Positions 24,423 to 33,355 of a stretch of 45,831 nucleotides of DNA are shown here, piece after piece. A model generated the notes under the pieces. It saw only the letters and a list, made by a program, of their open reading frames with translations. It ran no database searches and was not told the origin of the DNA. Origin of the DNA: Marinosulfonomonas sp. (GTDB lineage: Bacteria > Pseudomonadota > Alphaproteobacteria > Rhodobacterales > Rhodobacteraceae); NCBI GenBank assembly GCA_015488685.1, contig WFNH01000042.1, positions 1-45,831 of the forward strand, in the 5' to 3' direction. The position numbers and the translations under genes are program-made. Every line of letters starts with the position of its first letter. The stretch's first letter is position 1.

Positions 24423-25259
24423 ATGATAAATCTCAATAAATCAATTTCTACAATTGAGAAACTTCTAAAAGAAAACTCAGATGCAAGTCTGACATATGCA
24501 GCACTTGAATGTCGCTTAGCTATAGAACGTATTTGTTATGAACGCTTACGATTGGCGCATGACTATATTTCGCATGACGATTTAAAGAAGTGGCAACCGC
24601 GTGATATTGTTCAAACCCTGATTAAGGAAGTTGACACTAAAATAGCATCTACATTTACGTTATCAATTTCGAAAGAACCGCTTCCAGAAGGCTCGACCGA
24701 GCCAACATTAGAGGAATATAAAGCGCAAGAATATGTTCCGATAGGGACACAAGTTGGTTTTAATCCAAATAAGTTAGGGAAGTTATGGAACGGGTTAGCA
24801 AATCTTGCGCTTCATTCACCCATTCCTACCAACAAAAGCACTGCTATTCCTCACTATGGTAATCCAGATAAGATTCGAAAAAAAGTTAAAGATACTCTTG
24901 AGGAAATAAAGAAAATTAACGAAGGGACGTTGATGTCTTCAGGGATGGGGAAAGAGGTATCTTTTGACTGCATATGTGGAAGCAAAAATAAGCGCCGGCT
25001 GGGGCTGCTTAGAAATGGTCAAGTTGTTAGCTGCATTAATTACCAATGCAATGAAAGTTTTGAATATGTAGAAAGTGGAATGTTGTTTGCCCGCAGATCC
25101 TTCGAGATTACCTGTCTAAAATGCGGTAAATTGGCAGACATCCCAAAGAAAATTGTGGAGAAGTTACGCACCGACCAACAAATTCATTTTGAATGCGAAG
25201 GTTGTGGAGAAAAGATATACATCAAATTCGCTCCAATGCAGGCTCAGGAACCCAAGTAA
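24423..25259 (+). CDS. Unknown protein, helical N-terminus plus two C-terminal zinc ribbons (AT-rich insertion)
   Basis: 278 aa; ATG 24423. I do not recognise a named family. Residues 1-75 are helical (TYAALECRLAIERICYERLR followed by DDLKKWQPRDIVQTLIKEVD), recalling HEPN-like helical bundles but without an RX4-6H motif. Residues 145-170 are a Lys-rich helix. The C-terminal third has paired cysteines: C183-x-C185 with C204/C209, and C231-x2-C234 with C258-x2-C261, which look like two zinc ribbons or one split and one regular ribbon. The gene is markedly AT-rich between GC-rich core genes (rlmH before, gpmI after), a sign of transfer. It may be a stray accessory or defence gene; function unknown. 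Confidence 0.75.
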   Translation: MINLNKSISTIEKLLKENSDASLTYAALECRLAIERICYERLRLAHDYISHDDLKKWQPRDIVQTLIKEVDTKIASTFTLSISKEPLPEGSTEPTLEEYKAQEYVPIGTQVGFNPNKLGKLWNGLANLALHSPIPTNKSTAIPHYGNPDKIRKKVKDTLEEIKKINEGTLMSSGMGKEVSFDCICGSKNKRRLGLLRNGQVVSCINYQCNESFEYVESGMLFARRSFEITCLKCGKLADIPKKIVEKLRTDQQIHFECEGCGEKIYIKFAPMQAQEPK

Positions 25260-25352
25260 CAGGGGAATGGGTTCTAGTTGCTAACCAACCCTGTTGCCCT
25301 CCCCCCTTTCCGGTCGTAAAACACTCCTGACCTTCCAAAAGGGACCACACCC

Positions 25353-26879
25353 ATGACCACACCCAAACCCGTTGTTCTATGCATCCTTGATGGCTGGGGT
25401 ATCCGCGAGGCGGACGATGCCAACGCCCCCGCCCTTGCCGATACGCCGAATTTTGACCGTATCCTGCGCGACTGTCCGTCATCGCAACTGATCACCCACG
25501 GCCCCGATGTGGGCCTGCCCAGCGGGCAGATGGGGAACTCCGAGGTGGGACATACCAATATCGGGGCTGGCCGTGTGGTACCGATGGATCTGGGAATGAT
25601 TGATCTGGCGATCGAGGATGGCAGCTTTTTCAAAAACCCTGCCCTGCTGGATTTCATTGACAAGCTGAAGGCATCGGGCGGCACTGCGCATCTGTCCACT
25701 CTGGTATCGGATGGCGGGGTGCATGGCCATATCAACCACATCATCGCCGCCGCGCAAGTGATCACGGATGCGGGTGTGCCCGTGTTGGTGCATGCCCTGA
25801 CCGACGGGCGCGATGTGCCGCCAAAATCGGCGGGTGATTTCATCAATGATCTGGAACACCGCCTGCCCGAAGGGGCAAAAGTGGCCACCGTGATTGGCCG
25901 ATATTACGCGATGGATCGCGACAACCGCTGGGAGCGGGTGCAACTGGCCTATGAAGCAATGGTTCACGGCAAGGGGCTGAAGGCCGATACCGCAGCGGAT
26001 GCCGTTGCCCAGTCTTACGCCCGCGATGAGACCGACGAATTTATCAAACCAACGGTGATTGCCGACTATAAGGGCATGCAGGATGGTGACGGGCTGTTCT
26101 TCCTCAGCTTTCGCGCTGATCGTGCCCGCGAAATTCTGGCGGCCATCGGTCAGCCGGATTTCGATGCGTTTGACCCCGCGCCGCGCCCCAAACTGGTGGC
26201 GATGCTGGGAATGGTTGAATATTCCGACAAGCATAACGCCTATATGACCACCGTTTTCCCCAAACGCGATCTGGTGAACACGCTGGGGGCATGGGTGGCC
26301 AAACAGGGCCTGCGCCAGTTCCGGCTGGCGGAAACCGAAAAATACCCGCATGTCACCTTTTTCCTGAATGGCGGCAAGGAAACCCCCGAGGTAGGCGAGG
26401 ACCGTTATATGGCCCAAAGCCCAAAGGTCGCCACCTATGATCTGCAACCGGAAATGTCGGCCGCCGAAGTGACAGACCATTTCGTGCAGGCGATCAAGGA
26501 TGGATATGACCTGATCGTCGTCAATTACGCCAACCCCGATATGGTGGGTCATTCCGGCAGCATCCCTGCCGCAATCAAGGCCTGCGAGGCGGTGGATCAG
26601 GGGCTGGGGCGTGTGTTGACAGCGTTGAAAAAAGCGGGCGGCGCAATGATCGTCACGGCTGATCACGGCAATTGCGAAACCATGATCGATCCCGAAACCG
26701 GCGGACCACACACAGCCCACACCACAAACCCCGTGCCGGTGATTATGGTGGGCGGGCCAAAGGGCGCAACGTTGCATCAGGGCCGTCTGTCGGACCTTGC
26801 GCCGACATTGTTAGAGCTGATGAACCTGCCCAAGCCACTGGAAATGACTGGCCACAGCCTGATCGACAAACCGGCCTGA
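25353..26879 (+). CDS. gpmI: 2,3-bisphosphoglycerate-independent phosphoglycerate mutase
   Basis: 508 aa, normal length. It interconverts 3- and 2-phosphoglycerate in glycolysis/gluconeogenesis using two Mn ions and a phosphoserine. The N-terminal metal site is in VVLCILDGWG, and the nucleophile is S63 in GQMGNSEVGHTNIGAGR. The inserted domain carries SDGGVHGH and TDGRDVPPKSA; the C-terminal alkaline-phosphatase-like part has YANPDMVGHSG, TADHGNCE and HTAHTTNPVP. Its stop overlaps the next start (TGATG). Confidence 0.97.
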   Translation: MTTPKPVVLCILDGWGIREADDANAPALADTPNFDRILRDCPSSQLITHGPDVGLPSGQMGNSEVGHTNIGAGRVVPMDLGMIDLAIEDGSFFKNPALLDFIDKLKASGGTAHLSTLVSDGGVHGHINHIIAAAQVITDAGVPVLVHALTDGRDVPPKSAGDFINDLEHRLPEGAKVATVIGRYYAMDRDNRWERVQLAYEAMVHGKGLKADTAADAVAQSYARDETDEFIKPTVIADYKGMQDGDGLFFLSFRADRAREILAAIGQPDFDAFDPAPRPKLVAMLGMVEYSDKHNAYMTTVFPKRDLVNTLGAWVAKQGLRQFRLAETEKYPHVTFFLNGGKETPEVGEDRYMAQSPKVATYDLQPEMSAAEVTDHFVQAIKDGYDLIVVNYANPDMVGHSGSIPAAIKACEAVDQGLGRVLTALKKAGGAMIVTADHGNCETMIDPETGGPHTAHTTNPVPVIMVGGPKGATLHQGRLSDLAPTLLELMNLPKPLEMTGHSLIDKPA

Positions 26880-28012
26880 TGCGTCGGCTGCTCCTGATCA
26901 TAGCGTTGCTTTTGTCGGCCCCCGTCTCATGGGCCGAACCGGATGCCGCATTTCTGGCTAAACGGGCTGCATCACAGTTGAACGCGGCGTCATTGGCCTT
27001 GCGGCAGGCGGACAAGGCCAGCGACCGGATTGCAGCGTTAACACAAACCGTGCAGGCCTATGAATCCGGTTTGGTGGCAATGCGCAAAGGAATGCGCCAC
27101 GCCGCCATCCGCGAACAGTCGCTGCAACTGGAATTTGATGCCAAACGTAAAGACATCGCGCAATTGCTGGGTGTTCTGATGAGCATGGAGTCCACACCTT
27201 CTCCGCTATTAATGCTGCATCCCGCCGGCCCTATCGGTACTGCGCGTTCCGGTATGATCCTGTCCGAGGTCACCCCCGCCCTACAGGCACAGGCCGAAAA
27301 ATTGCGCGGTCAGCTGGAAGAAGTGGCGCTGCTGCACAGCCTTCAGCAAAGTTCGTCCGAAGTGTTGGCGAACGGGTTGAAAGAAGTTCAAACCGCCCGC
27401 ACCCGCCTGTCACAGGCCATCTCCGACCGCACCGATCTGCCGCGCAAATTTACCGAAGACCCCGTGAAAACCGCAATCCTGCTGGACAGCAGCGAAACAC
27501 TGCAAGGGTTTGCCAGCGGGCTGTCGCATCTTGCCGATGATGGCGAGCGGGAAATCGACCTGCCCGTATTTGCCGACGCCAAAGGCACCCTGCCGCTGCC
27601 CGTCAACGGCACCATCCTGCGCCACTATAATGAAGCCGACGCCGCCGAAATCCGCCGCCCCGGCCTGCTGATCGCCACCCACCCGCTGTCCATCGTCACC
27701 ACACCATGGGCCGCCACAATCCGCTATAGAGGGCCGCTTCTGGACTACGGAAACGTGATGATTCTGGAACCATCAAACGGTTACCTTCTGGTGCTGGCTG
27801 GTCTAAACCAAGTCTATGGCGAGATCGGTGAAGTCCTACAAGCGGGCGCGCCGGTGGGACTGATGGGCGGAAATGCACCGAATAGTAGCGATTTTTTGTC
27901 ACTTTCCGGTGATAGCGCTGGTTCAACCCGCACAGAAACGCTCTATATAGAACTAAGACATGGGAAAGAGACTTTGGACCCCGAACCATGGTTCATACAA
28001 AAACCGGACTAA
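26879..28012 (+). CDS. EnvC-like murein hydrolase activator with degenerate LytM (M23) domain
   Basis: 377 aa from ATG 26879, in a TGATG overlap with gpmI. A signal peptide (MRRLLLIIALLLSAPVSWA) is followed by long coiled-coil-prone helices (20-230) and a C-terminal LytM fold (about 255-377; PVNGTILRHYNEADAAEIR, then TPWAATIRYRGPLLDYGNVM, and LYIELRHGKETLDPEPWF). The zinc ligands of active M23 peptidases (HxxxD and HxH) are missing: PGLLIAT and LYIELR stand at their places. This matches the EnvC/NlpD type, which activates periplasmic amidases during division instead of cutting peptidoglycan itself. It is followed 17 bases later by ctpA, a frequent order in Alphaproteobacteria. Confidence 0.85.
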   Translation: MRRLLLIIALLLSAPVSWAEPDAAFLAKRAASQLNAASLALRQADKASDRIAALTQTVQAYESGLVAMRKGMRHAAIREQSLQLEFDAKRKDIAQLLGVLMSMESTPSPLLMLHPAGPIGTARSGMILSEVTPALQAQAEKLRGQLEEVALLHSLQQSSSEVLANGLKEVQTARTRLSQAISDRTDLPRKFTEDPVKTAILLDSSETLQGFASGLSHLADDGEREIDLPVFADAKGTLPLPVNGTILRHYNEADAAEIRRPGLLIATHPLSIVTTPWAATIRYRGPLLDYGNVMILEPSNGYLLVLAGLNQVYGEIGEVLQAGAPVGLMGGNAPNSSDFLSLSGDSAGSTRTETLYIELRHGKETLDPEPWFIQKPD

Positions 28013-28029
28013 GCAAGGATTAGGAAACT

Positions 28030-29367
28030 ATGAAGAAATTTGTCATGGCCGCTCTGGGCGGCACTTTGGCCGGAGTGATTGCCACAACACAAATAGCGGG
28101 TCCGCTGATCGCCCAGGAAACGGCGGGCAAGACAACTGTTTACGAACAGCTTGACCTGTTCGGTGACGTGTTTGAACGTATCCGCGCACAATATGTCACC
28201 GAGGTGGATGAAAAAGACCTGATTGAGGCCGCGATCAAAGGGATGATGGCATCACTTGACCCGCATTCCAGTTATCTGCCACCAAAAGACTTTAGCGATA
28301 TGCAAGTGCAAACCCACGGCGAATTTGGCGGGCTGGGCATCGAAGTTACGCAGGAAGACGGCTTTGTCAAAGTTGTCTCCCCGATGGATGGCACACCGGC
28401 AGCAGAAGCAGGAGTCGAAGCCGGGGACTTCATCACCCATGTGAATGGCGAAAGCCTGTTGGGTCTGGACCTGAATGAAGCTGTTGATATGATGCGCGGA
28501 CCGATTGGCTCGGAAATTGTTATCACCGTGGTGCGCAAAGGCAAAGACGAGCCATTTGACATTTCCATCATCCGCGACACGATCAAACTGACTGCCGTGC
28601 GTGGCCGGACCGAAGGCCAAACTGTTGTGCTTCGGGTCACCACATTTAACGACCAAACCTATGCCAACCTGAAAAGCAATCTGGACAAATCGGTCGAGGA
28701 AATCGGCGGTATGGACAAGGTAAACGGCTTTGTTATCGACCTGCGCAACAATCCGGGCGGATTGCTGACACAGGCAATCAAGGTGGCAGATGCGTTTTTG
28801 GACAGCGGTGAAATCGTTTCCACCCGTGGCCGAAATCCCCAAGATGGTGACCGCTTCAACGCCACCCCTGGCGATCTGGCTAACGGCAAACCTGTTGTCG
28901 TATTGATCAACGGTGGTTCGGCATCTGCATCGGAAATCGTTGCCGGTGCACTCAAAGATCACCGCCGCGCGGTTGTGGTCGGCACCAAAAGTTTCGGCAA
29001 GGGTTCGGTTCAGACCATCATGCCGGTTAAAGGTGGCGGCGCGATGCGATTGACTACAGCGCGGTATTACACCCCGTCCGGCCGTTCGATCCAGGGTCTG
29101 GGTGTTTCCCCCGATATCATCGTGGAACAGCCGCAGCAAAACCCTGACAAGGATGCCGTAGACGCCAAGCGCCCTGCGTTCCGTTCCGAGGCCGACCTGC
29201 GCGACGCTCTTAGCAACGACAGCTATACTGAAGAAGAACGCCGCCAGATCGAGGAAGAGCGCGCCAAGGCCGAAGAGGCCGCCAAACTGCGCGAGGATGA
29301 CGCGCAACTGGCATATGCGGTTGATTTGCTAAAGGGTCTATCGGCTCTTGCACCCAAAGACCAATAA
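28030..29367 (+). CDS. ctpA: C-terminal processing peptidase, S41 family
   Basis: 445 aa. A signal/anchor segment (1-29), then a helical cap, a PDZ domain (about 95-185; [18 protein letters not shown], then [11 protein letters not shown]) and the S41 protease core. The Ser-Lys dyad is S299 in [13 protein letters not shown] and K324 in [10 protein letters not shown], 25 residues apart as in Tsp. These periplasmic proteases cut proteins at their C-terminus and adjust peptidoglycan hydrolases and lipoproteins. The C-terminal tail (390-430) is a charged helix ([20 protein letters not shown]). A strong terminator follows. Confidence 0.95.
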   Translation: MKKFVMAALGGTLAGVIATTQIAGPLIAQETAGKTTVYEQLDLFGDVFERIRAQYVTEVDEKDLIEAAIKGMMASLDPHSSYLPPKDFSDMQVQTHGEFGGLGIEVTQEDGFVKVVSPMDGTPAAEAGVEAGDFITHVNGESLLGLDLNEAVDMMRGPIGSEIVITVVRKGKDEPFDISIIRDTIKLTAVRGRTEGQTVVLRVTTFNDQTYANLKSNLDKSVEEIGGMDKVNGFVIDLRNNPGGLLTQAIKVADAFLDSGEIVSTRGRNPQDGDRFNATPGDLANGKPVVVLINGGSASASEIVAGALKDHRRAVVVGTKSFGKGSVQTIMPVKGGGAMRLTTARYYTPSGRSIQGLGVSPDIIVEQPQQNPDKDAVDAKRPAFRSEADLRDALSNDSYTEEERRQIEEERAKAEEAAKLREDDAQLAYAVDLLKGLSALAPKDQ

Positions 29368-29374
29368 AAGGACT

Positions 29375-29403
29375 GGGCCGGCCATCTGCGCCGGCCCTTT
29401 TTT
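29375..29403 (+). terminator. Rho-independent terminator behind ctpA
   Basis: Stem GGGCCGGC / GCCGGCCC (29375-29382, 29390-29397), a 7-base loop and TTTTTT (29398-29403), eight bases after the ctpA stop. It ends the gpmI-lytM-ctpA unit; rppH begins six bases later. Confidence 0.85.
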
Positions 29404-29408
29404 GGACA

Positions 29409-29891
29409 ATGGCACCGAAAGATATTGAAAACCTCCCCTATCGCTCAAACGCCGGCATTGTGCTGGTCAATGGCGACGGCCTTGTCTTTGCGGGTCAACG
29501 GATCGACGCGCTGAATGATGCGTGGCAAATGCCACAGGGCGGGATCGATGATGGCGAAACCCCGCGCGATGCGGCCCTGCGCGAGCTGACCGAGGAGACC
29601 GGCGTCACCCCCGATCTGGTGACGATCGAGGCCGAAACAGACGGCTGGGTCAAATACGATCTGCCGCCGGAGTTGCTGCACAAACTATGGAAAGGGCGCT
29701 ATCGCGGCCAGCAACAGAGATGGTTTCTGATGCGATTTCACGGCAGGGATGAACAAATCAATATTGCATTGAAACACCCCGAATTCTCCAAATGGACATG
29801 GATGAAGCCAGATGAGCTGATGAACCGGATCGTTCCCTTCAAACAGCACGTCTATGCGGCGGTGTTTGATCAGTTCAAAGGGCGGTTGTGA
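29409..29891 (+). CDS. rppH: RNA pyrophosphohydrolase (Nudix)
   Basis: 160 aa. RppH removes pyrophosphate from the 5' end of mRNA and so starts 5'-dependent decay; some relatives hydrolyse dinucleoside polyphosphates. The Nudix box is complete: [23 protein letters not shown] (about residues 39-61, GX5EX7REXXEEXG). The N-terminal [11 protein letters not shown] and the WFLMRF strand are typical. The start is only a few bases after the ctpA terminator, so it needs its own promoter or read-through. Its TGA overlaps the next GTG. Confidence 0.94.
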   Translation: MAPKDIENLPYRSNAGIVLVNGDGLVFAGQRIDALNDAWQMPQGGIDDGETPRDAALRELTEETGVTPDLVTIEAETDGWVKYDLPPELLHKLWKGRYRGQQQRWFLMRFHGRDEQINIALKHPEFSKWTWMKPDELMNRIVPFKQHVYAAVFDQFKGRL

Positions 29892-30376
29892 AACGACTGC
29901 CGGTCATATCCTGCCTTTTGGCCCTGACGACAGGGCCTGCCTTTGCCCTGTCCTGTCTACCCTCAACTATCGAGCGCAGCTATCAATTCCATGCCAAAGC
30001 CAAAGAACAATACATCCTTGTTTTCGGCAAGCTGACCAACAAGCGCAATGTAGTGCATGGCCCAGACATTCAGGGAAACACCGACGCGCACAGCGAAAAC
30101 TTTACAGCAACTTTTGTCGGAGAACAGGCCACCCGCAGCGGCTTTGACCGGCCGCTGAAGACCACAGTTGCGGTTAGCACTACCTGTGCCGGTGCATGGT
30201 GCGGTTCTGTTAATATTGATCTGCCAATGATCACCTTTCTAATGGTCACGCCCTACGGTCACCGCTTGACCGAAGGCCCCTGTGGCGGGAATGTGTTTTA
30301 CAACCCCGACAAAGGACAAACCAAGCGTGCGCTGCAATGCCTGCTTGGCGGGGTTTGCGAAGCTATCCGCAAATAA
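29888..30376 (+). CDS. Small secreted protein of unknown function
   Basis: 162 aa from GTG 29888, which overlaps the rppH stop as GTGA. A signal peptide ([20 protein letters not shown]) is followed by about 140 residues with seven cysteines, suggesting disulfides ([47 protein letters not shown]). The family is not recognised. It shares its transcript with rppH. Similar short Cys-containing secreted proteins are common in Rhodobacterales; a role in the periplasm is likely but no more can be said. Confidence 0.75.
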   Translation: MKRLPVISCLLALTTGPAFALSCLPSTIERSYQFHAKAKEQYILVFGKLTNKRNVVHGPDIQGNTDAHSENFTATFVGEQATRSGFDRPLKTTVAVSTTCAGAWCGSVNIDLPMITFLMVTPYGHRLTEGPCGGNVFYNPDKGQTKRALQCLLGGVCEAIRK

Positions 30377-30442
30377 AAGCGGTGTTCCCCGCCCTCTTGC
30401 TGGTTCTGTGCACAGTGGGTTATAACCCCACGCTCCAAACCC

Positions 30443-31753
30443 TTATCGCCGTTTCAGCAGCTTCAGCAATTCCTGCGAAGGATACCCGTCAGGCGTTACC
30501 CCGACCGATTGCTGAAACGCTCTGATAGCATTGATCGTGTTCGGGCCGATGATCCCGTCCACCTTCTCCAGAGGAAACCCCTTACGGATCAGCCGGCGCT
30601 GCATTTCCTTCTTTTGCCTAAACGACAGCGGCGCATAGCCACGGGGCCAACTGGCCTTGATCGGTGGTCCACCCGCCAGACGGTCGGACAAATGCCCGAC
30701 CCCGATCACATAGGCATCGGCTGTGTTGTATTTCTCGATCACCGCGAAGTTGTTGAAAATCATAAACGCCGCCCCCGCCGATCCGGCGGGCAACAGGATC
30801 GAGGCACGGCCATAATTCGGCACCGGCTTGCCGCTGGCGGCACGAACTCCCAAGGCGCCCCATTCCGACGGTGTTTTCAATATCTTGCGGTTCGCCAGCC
30901 CAAAGTTGAACCCTTTGGGCAAAGCCACCTCTACCCCCCAGGGTTGCCCTTTTTGCCAGCCGAATTTCGCCAGATAGGCTGCGGTCGAGGCCAGCGCATC
31001 TGTCGGATCATTCGACCAGATATCGCGTTTGCCATCGCCGTTGAAATCCTGCGCATAGGCCAGATAGCTGGTGGGAATGAACTGCGTATGCCCCATCGCA
31101 CCGGCCCATGACCCTTTCATCCCGCGTGGGCGCACATCGCCCGACTGGATAATTTTCAGCGCCGCAATCAACTGCGCTTCAAAGAATTTCCCGCGCCGCC
31201 CATCAAAGGCCAGCGTCGCCAGCGCCTGAATAATATCCACATCCCCGCGCTGTTCCCCATAGGCGCTTTCAACCCCCCAGATTGCCGCGACGACCTCTTT
31301 TTCAACGCCGTAACGCGCCTCGATCTGGTCCAGAATCCGCTTGTATTTACGCAAAGCGGCCTGCCCGTTCTTGACCCGAACGGGGGAGGCAGCGCTGTCC
31401 AGATAATCCCATATCTGTTTGGTAAATTCCGACTGGTGCCGGTCTTTGGCAATAATCGCAGGGTCATATTTCACACCACGAAACGCGCGATCAAACACAT
31501 TGCCGTTGATGCCCCGCGCCAATGCGCGGCCGCGGAATCCCTTGATCCACTGCTTGAAACGGGCATTGGATGCGGCCACCTGTATTTGTGGCATAGGGGC
31601 CTGCTGCGGACGGGCCGCCGGACGTATCTGTGTTAACGGAACGGTTGGTCGCACCACCGGCCTGGTTGCGCCATCTACCGGAGTTCCCGTTGCCAGAACC
31701 GGTCCTGCGACTATTCCCGCAAACAGCCCGAGGGCCACAATCAATCTACGCAC
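30443..31753 (-). CDS. Lytic murein transglycosylase (MltB-type) with peptidoglycan-binding domain
   Basis: 436 aa; GTG start at 31753 with AGCAGGTG upstream. Signal peptide (1-21), a Pro/Arg/Gln-rich linker (25-60), then the SLT_2/MltB catalytic domain (about 65-365) with the catalytic Glu in VAAIWGVESAYGEQRG (E162) and QFIPTSYLAYAQDFNGDGKR. The C-terminal PG_binding_1 domain (about 375-433; MQRRLIRKGFPLEKVDGIIG, then INAIRAFQQSVG) holds it to the sacculus. It cleaves the MurNAc-GlcNAc bond, leaving 1,6-anhydroMurNAc. A stand-alone gene. Confidence 0.93.
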   Translation of the reverse strand: MRRLIVALGLFAGIVAGPVLATGTPVDGATRPVVRPTVPLTQIRPAARPQQAPMPQIQVAASNARFKQWIKGFRGRALARGINGNVFDRAFRGVKYDPAIIAKDRHQSEFTKQIWDYLDSAASPVRVKNGQAALRKYKRILDQIEARYGVEKEVVAAIWGVESAYGEQRGDVDIIQALATLAFDGRRGKFFEAQLIAALKIIQSGDVRPRGMKGSWAGAMGHTQFIPTSYLAYAQDFNGDGKRDIWSNDPTDALASTAAYLAKFGWQKGQPWGVEVALPKGFNFGLANRKILKTPSEWGALGVRAASGKPVPNYGRASILLPAGSAGAAFMIFNNFAVIEKYNTADAYVIGVGHLSDRLAGGPPIKASWPRGYAPLSFRQKKEMQRRLIRKGFPLEKVDGIIGPNTINAIRAFQQSVGVTPDGYPSQELLKLLKRR

Positions 31754-31857
31754 TTTTACACCTGCTCGTTTTTATACATTTGCGGCAAATGTAACCTGAA
31801 TATCACCTTACGAAAAGATGTGATTATTCAAATGGGCATATCACAGCCAAACAGGCT

Positions 31858-32541
31858 CTAATGCGTGGCAAAATGCAGTTTTGCATCACGCAACAGCGGC
31901 ACACGATGCGGGCGAAAGGATTGGTCTGTGACTTGCAGGCCGGTCATCCGGTCCAGCCGGAAAGCACGGAAATCCTGCCGCAGCAGGCAATAGGCCAACA
32001 GGCAGTTTGAGCGATCCATAAAGGTAATCCCCAGCGGCTTCACCCGCCGTCTGGTCTGTGCCCCCTTGGCATCGCAATAGGCAAACATCACCTCGCGCTC
32101 GTCCCAACAGGCATTGCGCAAGGCAGGCACGTCCACCGTTGGCGCGGGAATTTCGGCAAAACGTTTGGCCGACAAAACCGCATGTTTCAGCCTGTGCCCC
32201 TGACCCTCGGGCAGACGCGCTTGCAACTTGGTCAAGGCGGTGTCTGCGGCCTGTGCCAACTCGGGATCACCAATCTGCGCCACCTCCCGCAGGCCCAGCA
32301 CCAGCGCTTCGATTTCCTCGTTGGAAAAGGACAACGGCGGCAGGGCGGCATCTTCGGTCAGCACATAACCAAATCCGGCCGTGCCATCAATAATCGCCCC
32401 GACACCGCGCAGGGTTTCGATGTCGCGATAGATGGTGCGCTCGGACACACCGGTTTCCTCGGCCAACCGCGCGGCGGTCACGGGGGCGGGCAAATTGCGC
32501 AAGGCTTGCAGCAGGCGGAACAGGCGATCGGTGCGGGACAT
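31858..32541 (-). CDS. YafY-type HTH/WYL transcriptional regulator
   Basis: 227 aa. The N-terminal DeoR-like winged helix (RLFRLLQALRNLPAPVTAAR then LAEETGVSERTIYRDIETLR) and a WYL domain (from about 135; ALRNACWDEREVMFAYCDAK, then RVKPLGITFMDRSNCLLAY and FRAFRLDRM). It is of the single-WYL type, shorter than the regulator at 8292-9275. It diverges from the GST gene at 32618 and probably controls it: the gap is 76 bases. Confidence 0.92.
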   Translation of the reverse strand: MSRTDRLFRLLQALRNLPAPVTAARLAEETGVSERTIYRDIETLRGVGAIIDGTAGFGYVLTEDAALPPLSFSNEEIEALVLGLREVAQIGDPELAQAADTALTKLQARLPEGQGHRLKHAVLSAKRFAEIPAPTVDVPALRNACWDEREVMFAYCDAKGAQTRRRVKPLGITFMDRSNCLLAYCLLRQDFRAFRLDRMTGLQVTDQSFRPHRVPLLRDAKLHFATH

Positions 32542-32617
32542 AGGGTATGTTACACCTTACTGACAGGAATTGACAGTGGAGTAATGTAAACAGTGGGAAA
32601 CACACAGGAGAAACGCA

Positions 32618-33319
32618 ATGCTAACCCTTCTAACCTTCCCTGACCATTTCGGCGAACCGGGCAGTAGCCCCTTTGTGGTCAAATCCATTTGCCTGCTGAA
32701 TATGTCAGGGCAGCCGTGGCAACGGAAATTGGCCGATGTGCGCAAAATGCCCAAACAGAAACTGCCGGTGCTGAAAGTGGGCGAGCGACTGATCCCGGAC
32801 AGCGAAAATATCCGTAGCTATCTGGAAGAGCAGGGCGCAGAGTTTGACAAGGGGTTGTCAGACACCGAACTTGCCGCCTCCCGCGCCTTTGTCCGCATGG
32901 CCGAGGAACATCTCTATTTCCATCAGGTCGCCGACCGCTGGCTTCGTGATGATGTCTGGGCCGTGACCCGTGATGTGATTTTCGAGGCGATCCCCAAACC
33001 TATCCGAGGTTTCATCAGCGGCAAAATCCGCAAGAAATTGCAGGCTGGCCTGTATACTCAGGGCATCGCGCGTTTTACCGAGGCCGAGCGCGCCGAGCGG
33101 GTGGCCAAAGACCTGCACGCCATCAAACTGCAACTGGGTGATAAACCCTATCTGTTTGGCGATACCCCCACCGCAGCGGATGCCAGCGTTTGCCCGATGC
33201 TGTCGGGCCTTGTCTCGATCCCGCTACCGACCGAAGTCAGCAATCTGGTGAAAAACGACGCCGTGCTGACGGATTACATCGCCCGTATGCGGGCAGCACT
33301 TTACCATTTCCCGCAATAG
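32618..33319 (+). CDS. Glutathione S-transferase family protein
   Basis: 233 aa; ATG 32618 with GGAG upstream. The N-terminal thioredoxin-like half (1-80) has SSPFVVKSICLLNMSGQPWQ, KLPVLKVGERL and the glutathione-contact PDSENIRSYLEEQG. The C-terminal helical half (90-230) includes LFGDTPTAADASVCPML, matching the GST N-capping box. It belongs to the Rhodobacterales/YfcG-like or metaxin-like group (loose assignment). Substrate unknown. Divergent from the YafY-type regulator; convergent with rnr. Confidence 0.85.
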   Translation: MLTLLTFPDHFGEPGSSPFVVKSICLLNMSGQPWQRKLADVRKMPKQKLPVLKVGERLIPDSENIRSYLEEQGAEFDKGLSDTELAASRAFVRMAEEHLYFHQVADRWLRDDVWAVTRDVIFEAIPKPIRGFISGKIRKKLQAGLYTQGIARFTEAERAERVAKDLHAIKLQLGDKPYLFGDTPTAADASVCPMLSGLVSIPLPTEVSNLVKNDAVLTDYIARMRAALYHFPQ

Positions 33320-33327
33320 CCGCGCTG

Positions 33328-33346
33328 CCCCGGACCTGATCCGGGG
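33328..33346. repeat. Short GC-rich palindrome between convergent genes
   Basis: CCCCGGACCTGATCCGGGG: a 7-bp stem (33328-33334 with 33340-33346) around CCTGA, between the GST and rnr stops. There is no T run. The sequence resembles the short palindromes scattered between genes in many Alphaproteobacteria; it may still terminate both genes. Confidence 0.5.
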
Positions 33347-33355
33347 CCTGCCCGC

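Noticed and set aside
25479-26777. A 432-codon open frame opposite gpmI
   Set aside because: Shadow of gpmI; composition skewed to His/Gly/Arg.
28252-29307. A 351-codon open frame opposite ctpA
   Set aside because: Antisense shadow of a clear S41 protease.
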